In this document: positions 55,127 through 64,000 of the stretch, one piece after another | How the letters are laid out: each line of letters begins with the position of its first letter | Position numbering within the stretch: the stretch's first letter is position 1 | Assembly (NCBI GenBank): GCA_009692185.1 | Contig: SHZT01000006.1 | Location: 99,923 to 163,922, forward strand | DNA length: 64,000 nucleotides | Origin: Gemmatimonadota bacterium | GTDB taxonomy: Bacteria > Gemmatimonadota > Gemmatimonadetes > Gemmatimonadales > GWC2-71-9 | Direction of reading: 5' to 3' | Position numbers and translations under genes: made by a program | The notes under the pieces: generated by a model | What the model was told of the DNA's origin: nothing | The model's input: the letters and a program-made list of their open reading frames with translations, nothing else | Databases searched by the model: none

Positions 55127-56560
55127 ATGCACCTGACCCGTCTTCGTTTAGTCGCTGTGCTCGCGGCCTCACTCGCTTCACCAGTTCTCGCTCAGGCCCC
55201 CGCACTCAAACCCGCCCCGACCGCCATCTCGATTCCCTTCGAGAAATACACGCTCCCCAACGGCCTCACGGTGATTCTCTCGGTCAGCAAGACGATCCCG
55301 CAGGCCGCCGTGGACGTGTGGTACCACGTGGGCTCGAAGAACGAGCTGACCGGGCACACCGGGTTTGCCCACATGTTCGAGCACGTGATGTTCACCGGCT
55401 CGGGACACGTGCCCTACGGCCTGCACGACCGGCTGACAGAAGGCGTGGGCGGGAACAACAACGGCTCCACCACGAACGACCGCACGAACTACTACGAGAA
55501 CGTGCCGAGTAACTACGTGGAGTCGGCGCTCTGGCTGGAGTCGGATCGCATGGGCTTCCTGCTCGACTCCCTCGACAAGGCCAAGTTCGAGGCCCAGCGG
55601 GACATCGTGCAGAACGAGCGCCGCCAGGGCATCGACAACCAGCCCTACGGCCGCGCGTTCGAGATCCTCACCGCCGGCATGCTGCCCGAATCACACCCGT
55701 ACAGTTGGCCTGTCGTCGGCTACATGTCAGACCTCCAGAAGGCCACCGTGGAGGACGTGAAGCAGTTCTTCCGGCTCTACTACGCACCGTCCAACGCCAC
55801 GCTCGCCGTGGTCGGGGACTTCGAGCCGGCCCCGGTGAAACAGTGGGTCACGAAATATTTCGGTGACCTGCCCCGGGGCGCCGCGATCACCCGGCCCGCC
55901 GTGCCGCCGGTCACCATGAAGGAGACTCGGCTGGTCTACGAAGACGAAGTGCAGATCCCCCGCCTCTACATCGCCTGGAACACGGTGGGCGAGAACAGCG
56001 AAGACAACGAAGCGCTGAACCTGCTCTCCGACATTCTCTCAGGGCCCCGCACCGCGCGCATCACCAAGGCCCTCGTCTACGACCAGCAGTCCGCCGCCAC
56101 AGTCGGCGCCTTCACCGACGCCAGCGAGCTCTACGGGGCCTTTCTCGTCACCGTCACCCCTCGGCCCGGCCATACGCTGACCGCGCTCGAGGCGAGCGCG
56201 GATTCGATCATTGCCAAGCTCAAGGCCGACGGACCGACCGCGGACGAAATGGCCCGCGTGGTCGCCGGCTCCGAGTTCCAGTTCGTGTCCGGCCTGGAGT
56301 CCAACTTGGGCAAAGCGGAGATCCTGCTTACCGGCTCCGTGTTCCACAACAACCCGGATCACTTCAAGGTCCAGTACGCCCGGCTCAAGAGCGTAACCGC
56401 CGCCGACATCAAGCGCGTCGCCAACAAGTACCTGACCTCGGGCCGAGTGGTGCTGTCCATGGTGCCGATGGGGAAGACGAGCGATGCGGCCAAGGCCGAC
56501 AAGAGCACGAAGGTCACGGTCTCCCCCGATGGGGGCCACTATCTCATGGGGAGCAAATAA
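55127..56560 (+). CDS. M16 family zinc peptidase, catalytic type
   Basis: YTLPNGLTVILS, HTGFAHMFEHVMFTGS (HxxEH), signal peptide at MHLTRLRLVAVLAASLASPVLAQ. Confidence 0.92.
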   Translation: MHLTRLRLVAVLAASLASPVLAQAPALKPAPTAISIPFEKYTLPNGLTVILSVSKTIPQAAVDVWYHVGSKNELTGHTGFAHMFEHVMFTGSGHVPYGLHDRLTEGVGGNNNGSTTNDRTNYYENVPSNYVESALWLESDRMGFLLDSLDKAKFEAQRDIVQNERRQGIDNQPYGRAFEILTAGMLPESHPYSWPVVGYMSDLQKATVEDVKQFFRLYYAPSNATLAVVGDFEPAPVKQWVTKYFGDLPRGAAITRPAVPPVTMKETRLVYEDEVQIPRLYIAWNTVGENSEDNEALNLLSDILSGPRTARITKALVYDQQSAATVGAFTDASELYGAFLVTVTPRPGHTLTALEASADSIIAKLKADGPTADEMARVVAGSEFQFVSGLESNLGKAEILLTGSVFHNNPDHFKVQYARLKSVTAADIKRVANKYLTSGRVVLSMVPMGKTSDAAKADKSTKVTVSPDGGHYLMGSK

Positions 56561-58005
56561 TGCGCGCGACTCTCATTCTTGCCCTGACATTGAGTGCGGT
56601 GCGCGGTGCGCCGTGCGCGGCCCAAGGCTTTGACCGCAACACGGCGCCGACCCCCGGGCCTGTCACGCCAATTCACATTCCGGGCTGGACCAAGACCACG
56701 CTCGCCAACGGCGCCCAGCTCATCGTGACGCAAAAGCGGGATCTCCCGCTCGTTTCGTTCTCGCTCAACATCGTAGGCGGCTCGTACAATTTCGAGTCGG
56801 TGTCCAAGCTCGGCACGGCGAACTTCACCGCGCAGATGCTCTCGGAAGGCACCGCGACCAAAACGGCGGACCAGCTCTCCGAAGCCCAGCAGACCCTCGG
56901 CACCACCATCGGCATCAACATGACGGGCGAGGGCGGCACGATCAGCTTCACCGCGCTCAAGGACAAACTCGAGCCGGCGCTCGCGCTGACCGCCGACATG
57001 CTGCTCAATTCGACGTTCCCCGCCCCCGCGCTCGAACGCATCCGCGGCCGGACACTGGTCGCCCTCCAGCAGGGCCGGGACCAGCCCAACACGATCGCGT
57101 CGAACGTGTTCTCCAAGGTCGTCTACGGGAACGATCATCCGTACGGCCGCGTGACGACGGAAACGACCGTCAAAGCGATCACGCGAGATGACATCGTCGC
57201 GTTCCACAAGACGTACTACCAGCCGGGCCGGGCGGTGATCACCGTAACCGGCGACGTGGACCCGGCGGCGGTGAAGGACGCCGTGGAGAAGGCGTTCGCG
57301 GCGTGGCCCGCCGGCGGCACCCGGCCGTCATTCCAGTACCCGCCTGCACCCGCGCCGACGAAAACGACGATCTACCTGGTGGACAAGCCCAAGTCGGCCC
57401 AGTCGGTGTTCGCCATCGGGCTCCCCGGCCCCCCGCGCGACACGCCCGACTACTACGCCATCCAGGTGATGAACAACCTGCTCGGCGGGCTCTTCCAGTC
57501 GCGGCTGAATCACAACATCCGCGAGGTGAAGGGCTACAGCTACGGCGTCAACTCGCAGTTCATGTTCGGCCGCGGCCCCGGCGCCTTCCGCGCCGGCGGC
57601 GGCATCATCACCGCCAAGACCGACTCGGCCCTGATCCAGTTCATGCGGGAGTTCCACGGCGTGGAAGGCGAAGTGCCCTTCACCGACGACGAGATCATGC
57701 AGGGCAAGGAATCACTGATCCAGTCCCTGCCCCGCCGGTTCAGCTCGGTGAACGGCATCGGCGGCTCCGTCGCGGGCATCTACACCCAGGACCTGCCGGA
57801 ACAGTTCTACCAGGAATTCCCGGCCAAGATCAACGCCGTGTCGCGCGACGACCTCGTGCGGGTAGCCAAGAAGTACGTGGATTTGAACCACCTGAACATC
57901 ATCATCGTCGGTGACAAGGAAGTCGTGCAGGGACCGCTGGCCGCGACGGGAATCGCGCCCATCGTGACGCTGGACCTGGATGGAAGGGCCGTGCCGATTC
58001 CGTAG
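56560..58005 (+). CDS. M16 family peptidase-like, lacks HxxEH
   Basis: TLANGAQLIVTQKRDLPLVSFSLNIVGGSY; equivalent helix reads GTANFTAQML; C-terminal IREVKGYSYGVNSQF. Confidence 0.9.
   Translation: MRATLILALTLSAVRGAPCAAQGFDRNTAPTPGPVTPIHIPGWTKTTLANGAQLIVTQKRDLPLVSFSLNIVGGSYNFESVSKLGTANFTAQMLSEGTATKTADQLSEAQQTLGTTIGINMTGEGGTISFTALKDKLEPALALTADMLLNSTFPAPALERIRGRTLVALQQGRDQPNTIASNVFSKVVYGNDHPYGRVTTETTVKAITRDDIVAFHKTYYQPGRAVITVTGDVDPAAVKDAVEKAFAAWPAGGTRPSFQYPPAPAPTKTTIYLVDKPKSAQSVFAIGLPGPPRDTPDYYAIQVMNNLLGGLFQSRLNHNIREVKGYSYGVNSQFMFGRGPGAFRAGGGIITAKTDSALIQFMREFHGVEGEVPFTDDEIMQGKESLIQSLPRRFSSVNGIGGSVAGIYTQDLPEQFYQEFPAKINAVSRDDLVRVAKKYVDLNHLNIIIVGDKEVVQGPLAATGIAPIVTLDLDGRAVPIP
56594..56621 (-). repeat. 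Heptamer array (accgcgc/acggcgc family) x4 in M16 signal peptide
   Basis: gtgcggt gcgcggt gcgccgt gcgcggc; circular/reverse-complement kin of the asnB heptamer. Confidence 0.7.
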
Positions 58006-58025
58006 TAAGTAGTGCTCGCGATGAG

Positions 58026-58047
58026 TCCCCAGGCTTCAGCCTAGGGA
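58026..58047. repeat. REP-like palindrome
   Basis: tccccaggc-ttca-gcctaggga. Confidence 0.8.
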
Positions 58048-58084
58048 ACAACGACCTGCTCGCACGCGTAACGGGGGCCTCTCA

Positions 58085-60226
58085 ATGAAAACCACCAATC
58101 GTCTCCTGGCCGCATTGGCCGTCTCTATGGCTTTTCTGGCACCCTCAGATCTCTCCGCCCAAGCCATCCCGCGCGACGCAGATGACATCGCGGGCGTGGT
58201 CCAAGGTCCGCGCGGCCCTGAAGCCGGCGTCTGGGTGATCGCGGAGACCAGCGACCTCCCCACGAAGTTCGTACGCATCGTCGTCACCGACGACCGCGGC
58301 CAGTACCTCCTGCCGGACCTCCCGAAAGCCAACTACACCGTGTGGGTCCGCGGCTATGGCCTCGTTGATTCACCCCGCGTGCCGGCCACGCCCGGACGCG
58401 CGCTCAACCTGACCGCCGTGCCCGCGCCAGACGCGAAGGCGGCGGCGCAGTACTACCCCGCCGGCTACTGGTTCTCGCTGCTTCGCGTGCCCGACAAGAG
58501 CGAATTCCCCGGCACCGGGGAAAACGGCAACGGCATTTCCACCAACGTGAAGAGCCAGGCCGAGTGGGTCCGGACGCTCAAGTCAGGCAGCTGCTGGGCG
58601 TGTCACCAGCTGGGCAGCAAGGGAACGCGGGAAATTCCCGACGGCCTGGGGCCGTTCGAGTCCTCGACCGCCGCATGGGAACGGCGCATCCAGTCGGGCC
58701 AAGCCGGCGGCCAGATGCTCGGCACGCTGACCCAGATCGGCAAGAGACGGTCGCTCGCGATGTTCGCCGACTGGACCGACCGCATCATCGTGGGCGAAAC
58801 GCCACCGGCGCCTCCTCGGCCGCAAGGCCTCGAGCGGAACGTGGTCATTTCCCAGTGGGACTGGGCCGACCCCAAGGCCTACCTGCACGATGAAGTGTCC
58901 ACCGACCGGCGGAACCCCACGCTCAACCCGAACGGGCTGATCTACGGCTCCCTCGAGCTGTCGGCCGACTACGTGCCGGTGCTCGACCCGGTCCGCCACA
59001 CGGTGTCCCGCGTGCCGCTCACGGTGCGGGATCCGGCGACCGAGAGCGCCTCCGGCAGAACCGTGAAGGCGTCGGCCTACTGGGGAGAAGAATCCATCTG
59101 GAACAGCAAGAACAACGTGCACAACCCCATGCAGGATGAACGCGGCCGCGTGTGGCTCACCTCGACCGTCCGACCGCCGGAGAACCCGGCCTTCTGCCAA
59201 GCGGGCTCGAGTCATCCCTCGGCGAAACTCTTCCCGTTGAATCGCGCGGGCCGGCACCTCGCGGTCTACGATCCCAAGACACAGAAACTCACCCACATCA
59301 GCACCTGCTTCGGCACCCATCACCTGATGTTCGCCGAGGACGCCAACCGCACGCTGTGGACCTCGGGCGGCGGGCCGGTGGTTGGGTGGCTGAACACGAA
59401 GATGTTCGACGAGACCGGCGACGAGGAAAAGTCTCAGGGCTGGACCGGGCTCATCCTGGACGCCAACGGCAACGGGCGGCGCGACGCGTACGTCGAGGCG
59501 GACCAGCCGGTGGCCGCGGGCAAGGACAAGCGCATCAACGCGGGGCTCTACAGCGTGGCGCCCGCTCCGGACGGCTCGGTGTGGGGCACCGTGCTCGGTT
59601 ACCCCGGCGCTGTCGTACGCCTGAACCCCGGCCCGAATCCGTCGGAGACCGCACTTGCCGAAATCTACCAGCCGCCGCTCGACCCATCGGGCGTGCCGGT
59701 GGAGGGGTTCTCTCCGCGCGGCGGCGACGTGGACCGGAACGGCGTCTTCTGGGCCGCGATGGCGAGCGGACACATGGGGAGCTTCGACCGGAGGAAGTGC
59801 AAGGTATTGAACGGCCCGACAGCCACGGGGCAACACTGCCCTGAAGGATGGACCTTCTACGCCGAGCCCCTGCCCCAGCTCCAGGGCGTCACCACCTCAG
59901 GCAGCGCGGAGGCGAGTTACTACACGTGGGTGGATCAGTTCGACACGTTCGGGCTGGGGAAGAACACACCGATCAACACCGGGAATGCATCGGAAGGCTT
60001 GCTCGCGCTCAAGGACGGCAAGTGGGTCATCCTGCGCGTGCCCTACCCCAACGGGTTCTTCACCAAGTGGATGGACGGCCGGATCGACGACCCTGCTACG
60101 GGCTGGAAGGGAAAGGGCCTCTGGGCCACGGTAAGCACGAGGGCGCCTTTCCACATGGAGACCGGCAAGGGGACCACGAGCAAGGTGATGCATTTCCAGC
60201 TGAGGCCGGACCCGTTGGCGAAGTAG
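58085..60226 (+). CDS. Exported protein: carboxypeptidase-regulatory-like domain, CxxCH heme site, Vgb-like propeller
   Basis: DIAGVVQGPRGPEAGVWVIAETSDLPTKFVRIVVTDDRGQYLLPDLP; SGSCWACHQLGSKG; propeller-like GLYSVAPAPDGSVWGTVLGYPGAVVRLNP. Confidence 0.75.
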   Translation: MKTTNRLLAALAVSMAFLAPSDLSAQAIPRDADDIAGVVQGPRGPEAGVWVIAETSDLPTKFVRIVVTDDRGQYLLPDLPKANYTVWVRGYGLVDSPRVPATPGRALNLTAVPAPDAKAAAQYYPAGYWFSLLRVPDKSEFPGTGENGNGISTNVKSQAEWVRTLKSGSCWACHQLGSKGTREIPDGLGPFESSTAAWERRIQSGQAGGQMLGTLTQIGKRRSLAMFADWTDRIIVGETPPAPPRPQGLERNVVISQWDWADPKAYLHDEVSTDRRNPTLNPNGLIYGSLELSADYVPVLDPVRHTVSRVPLTVRDPATESASGRTVKASAYWGEESIWNSKNNVHNPMQDERGRVWLTSTVRPPENPAFCQAGSSHPSAKLFPLNRAGRHLAVYDPKTQKLTHISTCFGTHHLMFAEDANRTLWTSGGGPVVGWLNTKMFDETGDEEKSQGWTGLILDANGNGRRDAYVEADQPVAAGKDKRINAGLYSVAPAPDGSVWGTVLGYPGAVVRLNPGPNPSETALAEIYQPPLDPSGVPVEGFSPRGGDVDRNGVFWAAMASGHMGSFDRRKCKVLNGPTATGQHCPEGWTFYAEPLPQLQGVTTSGSAEASYYTWVDQFDTFGLGKNTPINTGNASEGLLALKDGKWVILRVPYPNGFFTKWMDGRIDDPATGWKGKGLWATVSTRAPFHMETGKGTTSKVMHFQLRPDPLAK

Positions 60227-60233
60227 GCGACCG

Positions 60234-60255
60234 ATCCCGGGCTTCAGCCTGGGAC
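60234..60255. repeat. REP-like palindrome in convergent gene junction
   Basis: atcccgggc-ttca-gcctgggac. Confidence 0.8.
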
Positions 60256-62760
60256 CGGCGCCGGGCAGCTCGCCGGAATGGACGGCGTGACCTTGGTGGT
60301 ATTGTTGTTCAGCCGCCCGAGCAACCCCTCGTACACTTCCGCCGTGCTCCGGTCGGCGCCAGGCGCGGACGTATCTGTATGGCTGGAAACGAACGTGCTC
60401 ACCCGGGTGACGAGCGTGCTGATGGTTGGCCAGTCGCCCGCGACCGGGTCCTCGACGGTTGCGGTCCCGTCCTGTTTCCCGAAGGCCACGTTCAGAGCGA
60501 CCGAAGCAACCTGAGCTGCCGCCCGATACGACGTGTTCTGAGCCGCGGCCGACCCGCGGAGCCACATCCGGAACTGGTCATACGCCACCGCCAGAGTATC
60601 CGGCACCCTGAACCGGGATCCGTCCGCGTTCATCAGATAGAGCGTCGAGTCCACCAACATCCGGAACGCTGGGAAGCGGGAAGCGACCGCGGCCCTCCCC
60701 GCCGGGCTGTTCCAGAAGGCCGGCCCGGCCCCGCCGGCATTCGGTACCGTGCACACGCTGCCAAAGTCCAGGCCTGTCACGTCATCCCGGTCCACCATCT
60801 GAACGGTGTACGCCCGGCCGTTCGCAGTCACCGCGCGACGGCGGGTTGAGTGGACGGGTGTGTCGACCCAGGCTGTGCCGGTCGAGGCACGAGCAGCGAT
60901 GGTATATGTCGGGGCTGCGTACGCCGGGTCGGCCGGCAGCCACGTCGAGTACCTGCCGCTGGAATCAGTCACCAGCCTGGTCTGTTGGCCACCGGCCAGG
61001 CTGACTTCTCGACCCGGTAGCCCCGGCTCTCCCGGGTCCCTGTAGCCGTCGTGATCGGTATCGAAGTAGCTGGCGCCGCTCACGGTACCGCGCAGGCAGT
61101 CGGGCATTCGGACGGCCGCGATTCGTGTCGAATAACCGGGCGCGCCGGCCCGGTAGTAGTCGCCCACGTACCAGATGGTGCAGTCGTCCGAGGGATCGAT
61201 TGCGGTCTGGGCGTAATCCTCCCAGCGGAGCGTGTTGGTCTGCGACGCTTCGCCTGTGGCGAGAACGGTTTCCCGCAGCGACAGCGTGCCGAGAGGGTCG
61301 CCCGCCAGGCGACCCGCAAACCGCTGGCCGGCGAAGTTGGGCGTCCCGCCGAACGAGTATCCGATGCCGATGTTGCCCTGCCGGTCCATGGCCGGGCTGG
61401 CCAGCCACCGATAGAAGCTGTCGGGGGCGAACGTGCTTTGCTGCACCAGGTGCACGTCGCGCTTCTCGTCGAGCCGGAACTCGTACCAGCGAACGCCACC
61501 CCCGCCGGCGGCCGTGTTGACCGAATGGACCGCGACGATCGATTCGTGGCCGTTGACGTTCCGGTAGACCAGCCGCTGCATGATCTTGTCCCCCTGCGCG
61601 TCGAGCCGCCGGTCGGTGCCGGGCTGCGGCACACACCGGGTCAGCTGCCCGTCGCAGAGGTAGTGGTACGGGGCCACGCGGACCTTCGCCGGGCCGCTGA
61701 CGCTGGTGTACGCAGGCCGGTTCCAGTCCACGTGGAACTTCCACACGTAGATCCCGTCGTCTTCGAAGTCTTTCTCGAGCTGGGTGCCACCGGCGGCCAT
61801 CATGATGTTCGGGGCACCCAGGGGAGGCAGCGCCTGACCGTCAATGTCAGCGTTGTTCAGGAAATTGACGCCGTCGATGATCACGCACTGCTCGGTCGCG
61901 GGTTGTCCCCCGAGCATCCTTGCGCGGTCCGCCACGCACGCGTGCTTCTGGATCACGTCGTCGCCGGTACTGGTTGGGACGTAGTAGCCGTCTGGCCATA
62001 CCGCGGGTCGCGGGTAATCGGGGAACAGCGACCGCCGGAATTCGTAGCGGTAGTATGGACCCATCGGATCCGGTCCGACGCTCACGGCGTAGCACATCGA
62101 GTACGGCTCTTTTGCGTCGGTGGAATCCCGCCGGAAAATCGGCATGACGACCAGCCATCGCCCGGCCAACTGATCGTAGCGGACCACCGAGTCGCCGTTG
62201 GGGCGCGGGTCGCAGCGCCCGCCGAAACCCGCGAAGACCGTGTTGACGCCCGCGGTCCCCAGCAGCGCCACGCCGGTGGTGTCGTAGAGTGCGCCTTTCT
62301 TCGTGTAGACCGCGAGGCGGGACCCGTTGATCTGGACAATGTGATCGGGCCCCACGGCCAGGCTGTTGTCTGACGGATTGCGCAGCGTGGGGGCCCCCTG
62401 CGGCCCGGTGAACCCCGCGCCCATGCCATCGAAACTGCCGACGATGGCAGCAGCCGGTCTCGGCCCCTGCGTCCGCTGCTCAACTGAGTCGCCGACTGAT
62501 TCGAGGTGCCCGATCGCTCGAGTCCTGGTTGCCTCGCCCGGCTTCCGGAGAACGTCCGCCCGCAGGGCCACGGAACCCAGGGTCGCGAGCGCGGGGGAAA
62601 TGTCGAACGCCGCGGCGGCGTGCACCGAGACGCGCGAGACCCGGAACCGCGCTGGGTTTACCCCCTCCGGTTGGCGGGATCCATTCCCCGAGGGAACAAC
62701 GATCCCGAACAGGCCGATAAGGGCGAGCGACGAGGCCCTAGCGCCTGGCAAAACGTGCAT
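60244..62760 (-). CDS. Large exported protein with SdrD B-like domain
   Basis: GASYFDTDHDGYRDPGEPGLPGREVSLAGGQQTRLVTDSSGRYSTWLPA; N-terminal signal-like region. Confidence 0.75.
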   Translation of the reverse strand: MHVLPGARASSLALIGLFGIVVPSGNGSRQPEGVNPARFRVSRVSVHAAAAFDISPALATLGSVALRADVLRKPGEATRTRAIGHLESVGDSVEQRTQGPRPAAAIVGSFDGMGAGFTGPQGAPTLRNPSDNSLAVGPDHIVQINGSRLAVYTKKGALYDTTGVALLGTAGVNTVFAGFGGRCDPRPNGDSVVRYDQLAGRWLVVMPIFRRDSTDAKEPYSMCYAVSVGPDPMGPYYRYEFRRSLFPDYPRPAVWPDGYYVPTSTGDDVIQKHACVADRARMLGGQPATEQCVIIDGVNFLNNADIDGQALPPLGAPNIMMAAGGTQLEKDFEDDGIYVWKFHVDWNRPAYTSVSGPAKVRVAPYHYLCDGQLTRCVPQPGTDRRLDAQGDKIMQRLVYRNVNGHESIVAVHSVNTAAGGGGVRWYEFRLDEKRDVHLVQQSTFAPDSFYRWLASPAMDRQGNIGIGYSFGGTPNFAGQRFAGRLAGDPLGTLSLRETVLATGEASQTNTLRWEDYAQTAIDPSDDCTIWYVGDYYRAGAPGYSTRIAAVRMPDCLRGTVSGASYFDTDHDGYRDPGEPGLPGREVSLAGGQQTRLVTDSSGRYSTWLPADPAYAAPTYTIAARASTGTAWVDTPVHSTRRRAVTANGRAYTVQMVDRDDVTGLDFGSVCTVPNAGGAGPAFWNSPAGRAAVASRFPAFRMLVDSTLYLMNADGSRFRVPDTLAVAYDQFRMWLRGSAAAQNTSYRAAAQVASVALNVAFGKQDGTATVEDPVAGDWPTISTLVTRVSTFVSSHTDTSAPGADRSTAEVYEGLLGRLNNNTTKVTPSIPASCPAPVPG

Positions 62761-64000
62761 CCATCAGGATCCAGGTATTGGGATCCAGCTCCACGGACAC
62801 GGGCGCCCGGTCGGCCGAAAGCTGAAACCGCTGGCTTGCCTGGGTCAGCTCGATCTTTTCTATGCGCACCGTCCCGCTGTCGGGCGTGATCGCGATCTCC
62901 AGCGGCAACCGGTACGCCTCGCCGGCCTGCGTCTGGGCCAGGTCAACCTCGATGCGCCGCTGCACGGGATCGTAGCGCCACCCGCCATCAACGACCGGAG
63001 AGCCGGGGCGTCTCAGCCACTGCCGGAAGAACCACGACAGGTCCTGGCCCGATGTTTCTTCCATCACCCGCCGCAGATCGTCGGTAGATGCATTCGCGTC
63101 GCGGTACAGGCGGTAGTACTGGCGGATACCGGTCCAGAATGCATCCGTCCCGATCTGCCCGCGCAGCATGTGGAGCGTCCATCCACCCTTCTGGTAGACC
63201 AGCTGGTTCAAGACCCCCCGCATGTCCGCCAGGTTGTCATGGATCACGGCCTTGCCGGGCATTCGCTTCTCGGTGGCAAACACGGACAGGCGGCTGCGCT
63301 TCAGGCCGGCGACAAACGCGTCGCGGCCCTGGTAATGCTCGGTGTAAAGGAGCGTGAAGTACGTGGCGAACCCCTCACTGAGCCACACGTCGTCCCAGTC
63401 GCGCTCCGTGACGCCGTTACCGAACCACTGGTGCGCGATTTCATGCGCGACCAGCCCCGTGGCGGGCCGGTTCTGCACCGAGTTCTCGCCGTAGAAGATG
63501 GCGCTCGCGTGCTCGGTTCCGCCCCCCAGCCCGGCCGCCTGAACGTTGGCCAGTTTCTCGTAGGCATACGGCCCGATGTTCTCGCTGTAGAACTCGATCG
63601 CCTTCCGCGCAGGCTCTTCAAACGTCGTGATCCCGGCCTCCGCGTCCTGGTGAAAGACCCAAGTCTGGAGCTCGATGCCCTTCACCTGGCCCGCGTGATG
63701 CGTGGAGAACTGGGCGACGCCGATCGCATTGAGCCACGACGCGATCGGTACCGACTGCTTCCAGTGGGTCATGCGGCGCCCATCTCCCAAGTCCCGCTCC
63801 TCCTGGAGCAGGCCGTTGGCGACGACCCGATAACGCACCGGAGCGGTGACGATGAACTCGCTCGTGGCCTTGTCGGACGGGTGATCGATCAGGGGGAGCC
63901 ACTGCCGCGCCTTGTCGGGCCAGTTGAGGCTGAAGAATGTCCGCTCGCCGTACTTGTTCTTGCCGATGCGCAGTCCCGGGCCGGGAACCCCGTGATAGCG
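62738..64000 (-). CDS. M1 family aminopeptidase (N-terminus beyond window)
   Basis: GGGTEHASAIFYGEN, VAHEIAHQWFGNGVTERDWDDVWLSEGFATYF; frame remains open to 64000 (NKYGERTFFSLNWPDKARQWLPLIDHPSDKAT). Confidence 0.92.
   Translation of the reverse strand, partial: RYHGVPGPGLRIGKNKYGERTFFSLNWPDKARQWLPLIDHPSDKATSEFIVTAPVRYRVVANGLLQEERDLGDGRRMTHWKQSVPIASWLNAIGVAQFSTHHAGQVKGIELQTWVFHQDAEAGITTFEEPARKAIEFYSENIGPYAYEKLANVQAAGLGGGTEHASAIFYGENSVQNRPATGLVAHEIAHQWFGNGVTERDWDDVWLSEGFATYFTLLYTEHYQGRDAFVAGLKRSRLSVFATEKRMPGKAVIHDNLADMRGVLNQLVYQKGGWTLHMLRGQIGTDAFWTGIRQYYRLYRDANASTDDLRRVMEETSGQDLSWFFRQWLRRPGSPVVDGGWRYDPVQRRIEVDLAQTQAGEAYRLPLEIAITPDSGTVRIEKIELTQASQRFQLSADRAPVSVELDPNTWILMDARFARR

Noticed and set aside
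1-64000. CRISPR arrays, tRNA/rRNA genes, transposases, phage genes
   Set aside because: Looked for by eye (spaced repeats, T-loop consensus, DDE/HUH motifs); none found. The tandem arrays have no spacers.

Overview
High-GC bacterial chromosomal window, densely coding, mostly + strand. Style is Gemmatimonadota-like (inference from gene content only; no taxonomic marker was searched). No tRNA, rRNA, CRISPR array, transposase or phage module was found by eye. Main blocks: (1) copper-type locus: TonB-dependent receptor C-terminus, CopC-CopD fusion, and a YcnI/DUF1775 protein with a second exported domain; (2) a translationally coupled minus-strand ECF-type transporter operon (S, T, two ATPases, one small protein) whose two ATPases have complementary degenerate motifs; (3) a PolX-endonuclease III repair pair; (4) ArnT/PMT-like glycosyltransferase, asparagine synthase and HD-domain cluster; (5) ECF sigma, anti-sigma-like, Spy-like, TolC and MacAB-like efflux operon; (6) three tandem DUF5916-type outer-membrane proteins, two sharing an unrecognised N-terminal region; (7) homoserine kinase, RidA, YggX-like and VTT-domain genes; (8) many exported peptidases (S9, M28, M16 pair, M1). 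Overlaid on this is a set of non-coding-type structure: about ten short tandem arrays (7-9 bp units, usually 3-5 copies) at gene junctions or in-frame in genes, and several palindromic REP-like elements that supply start or stop codons or are translated in frame. The most interesting candidates are the asymmetric ECF ATPase pair, the short-tandem-repeat families (possible frameshifting contingency loci), the DUF5916 triad, and the REP-like element inside asnB. All functional calls come from reading the sequence and remembered family motifs; no database search was run.
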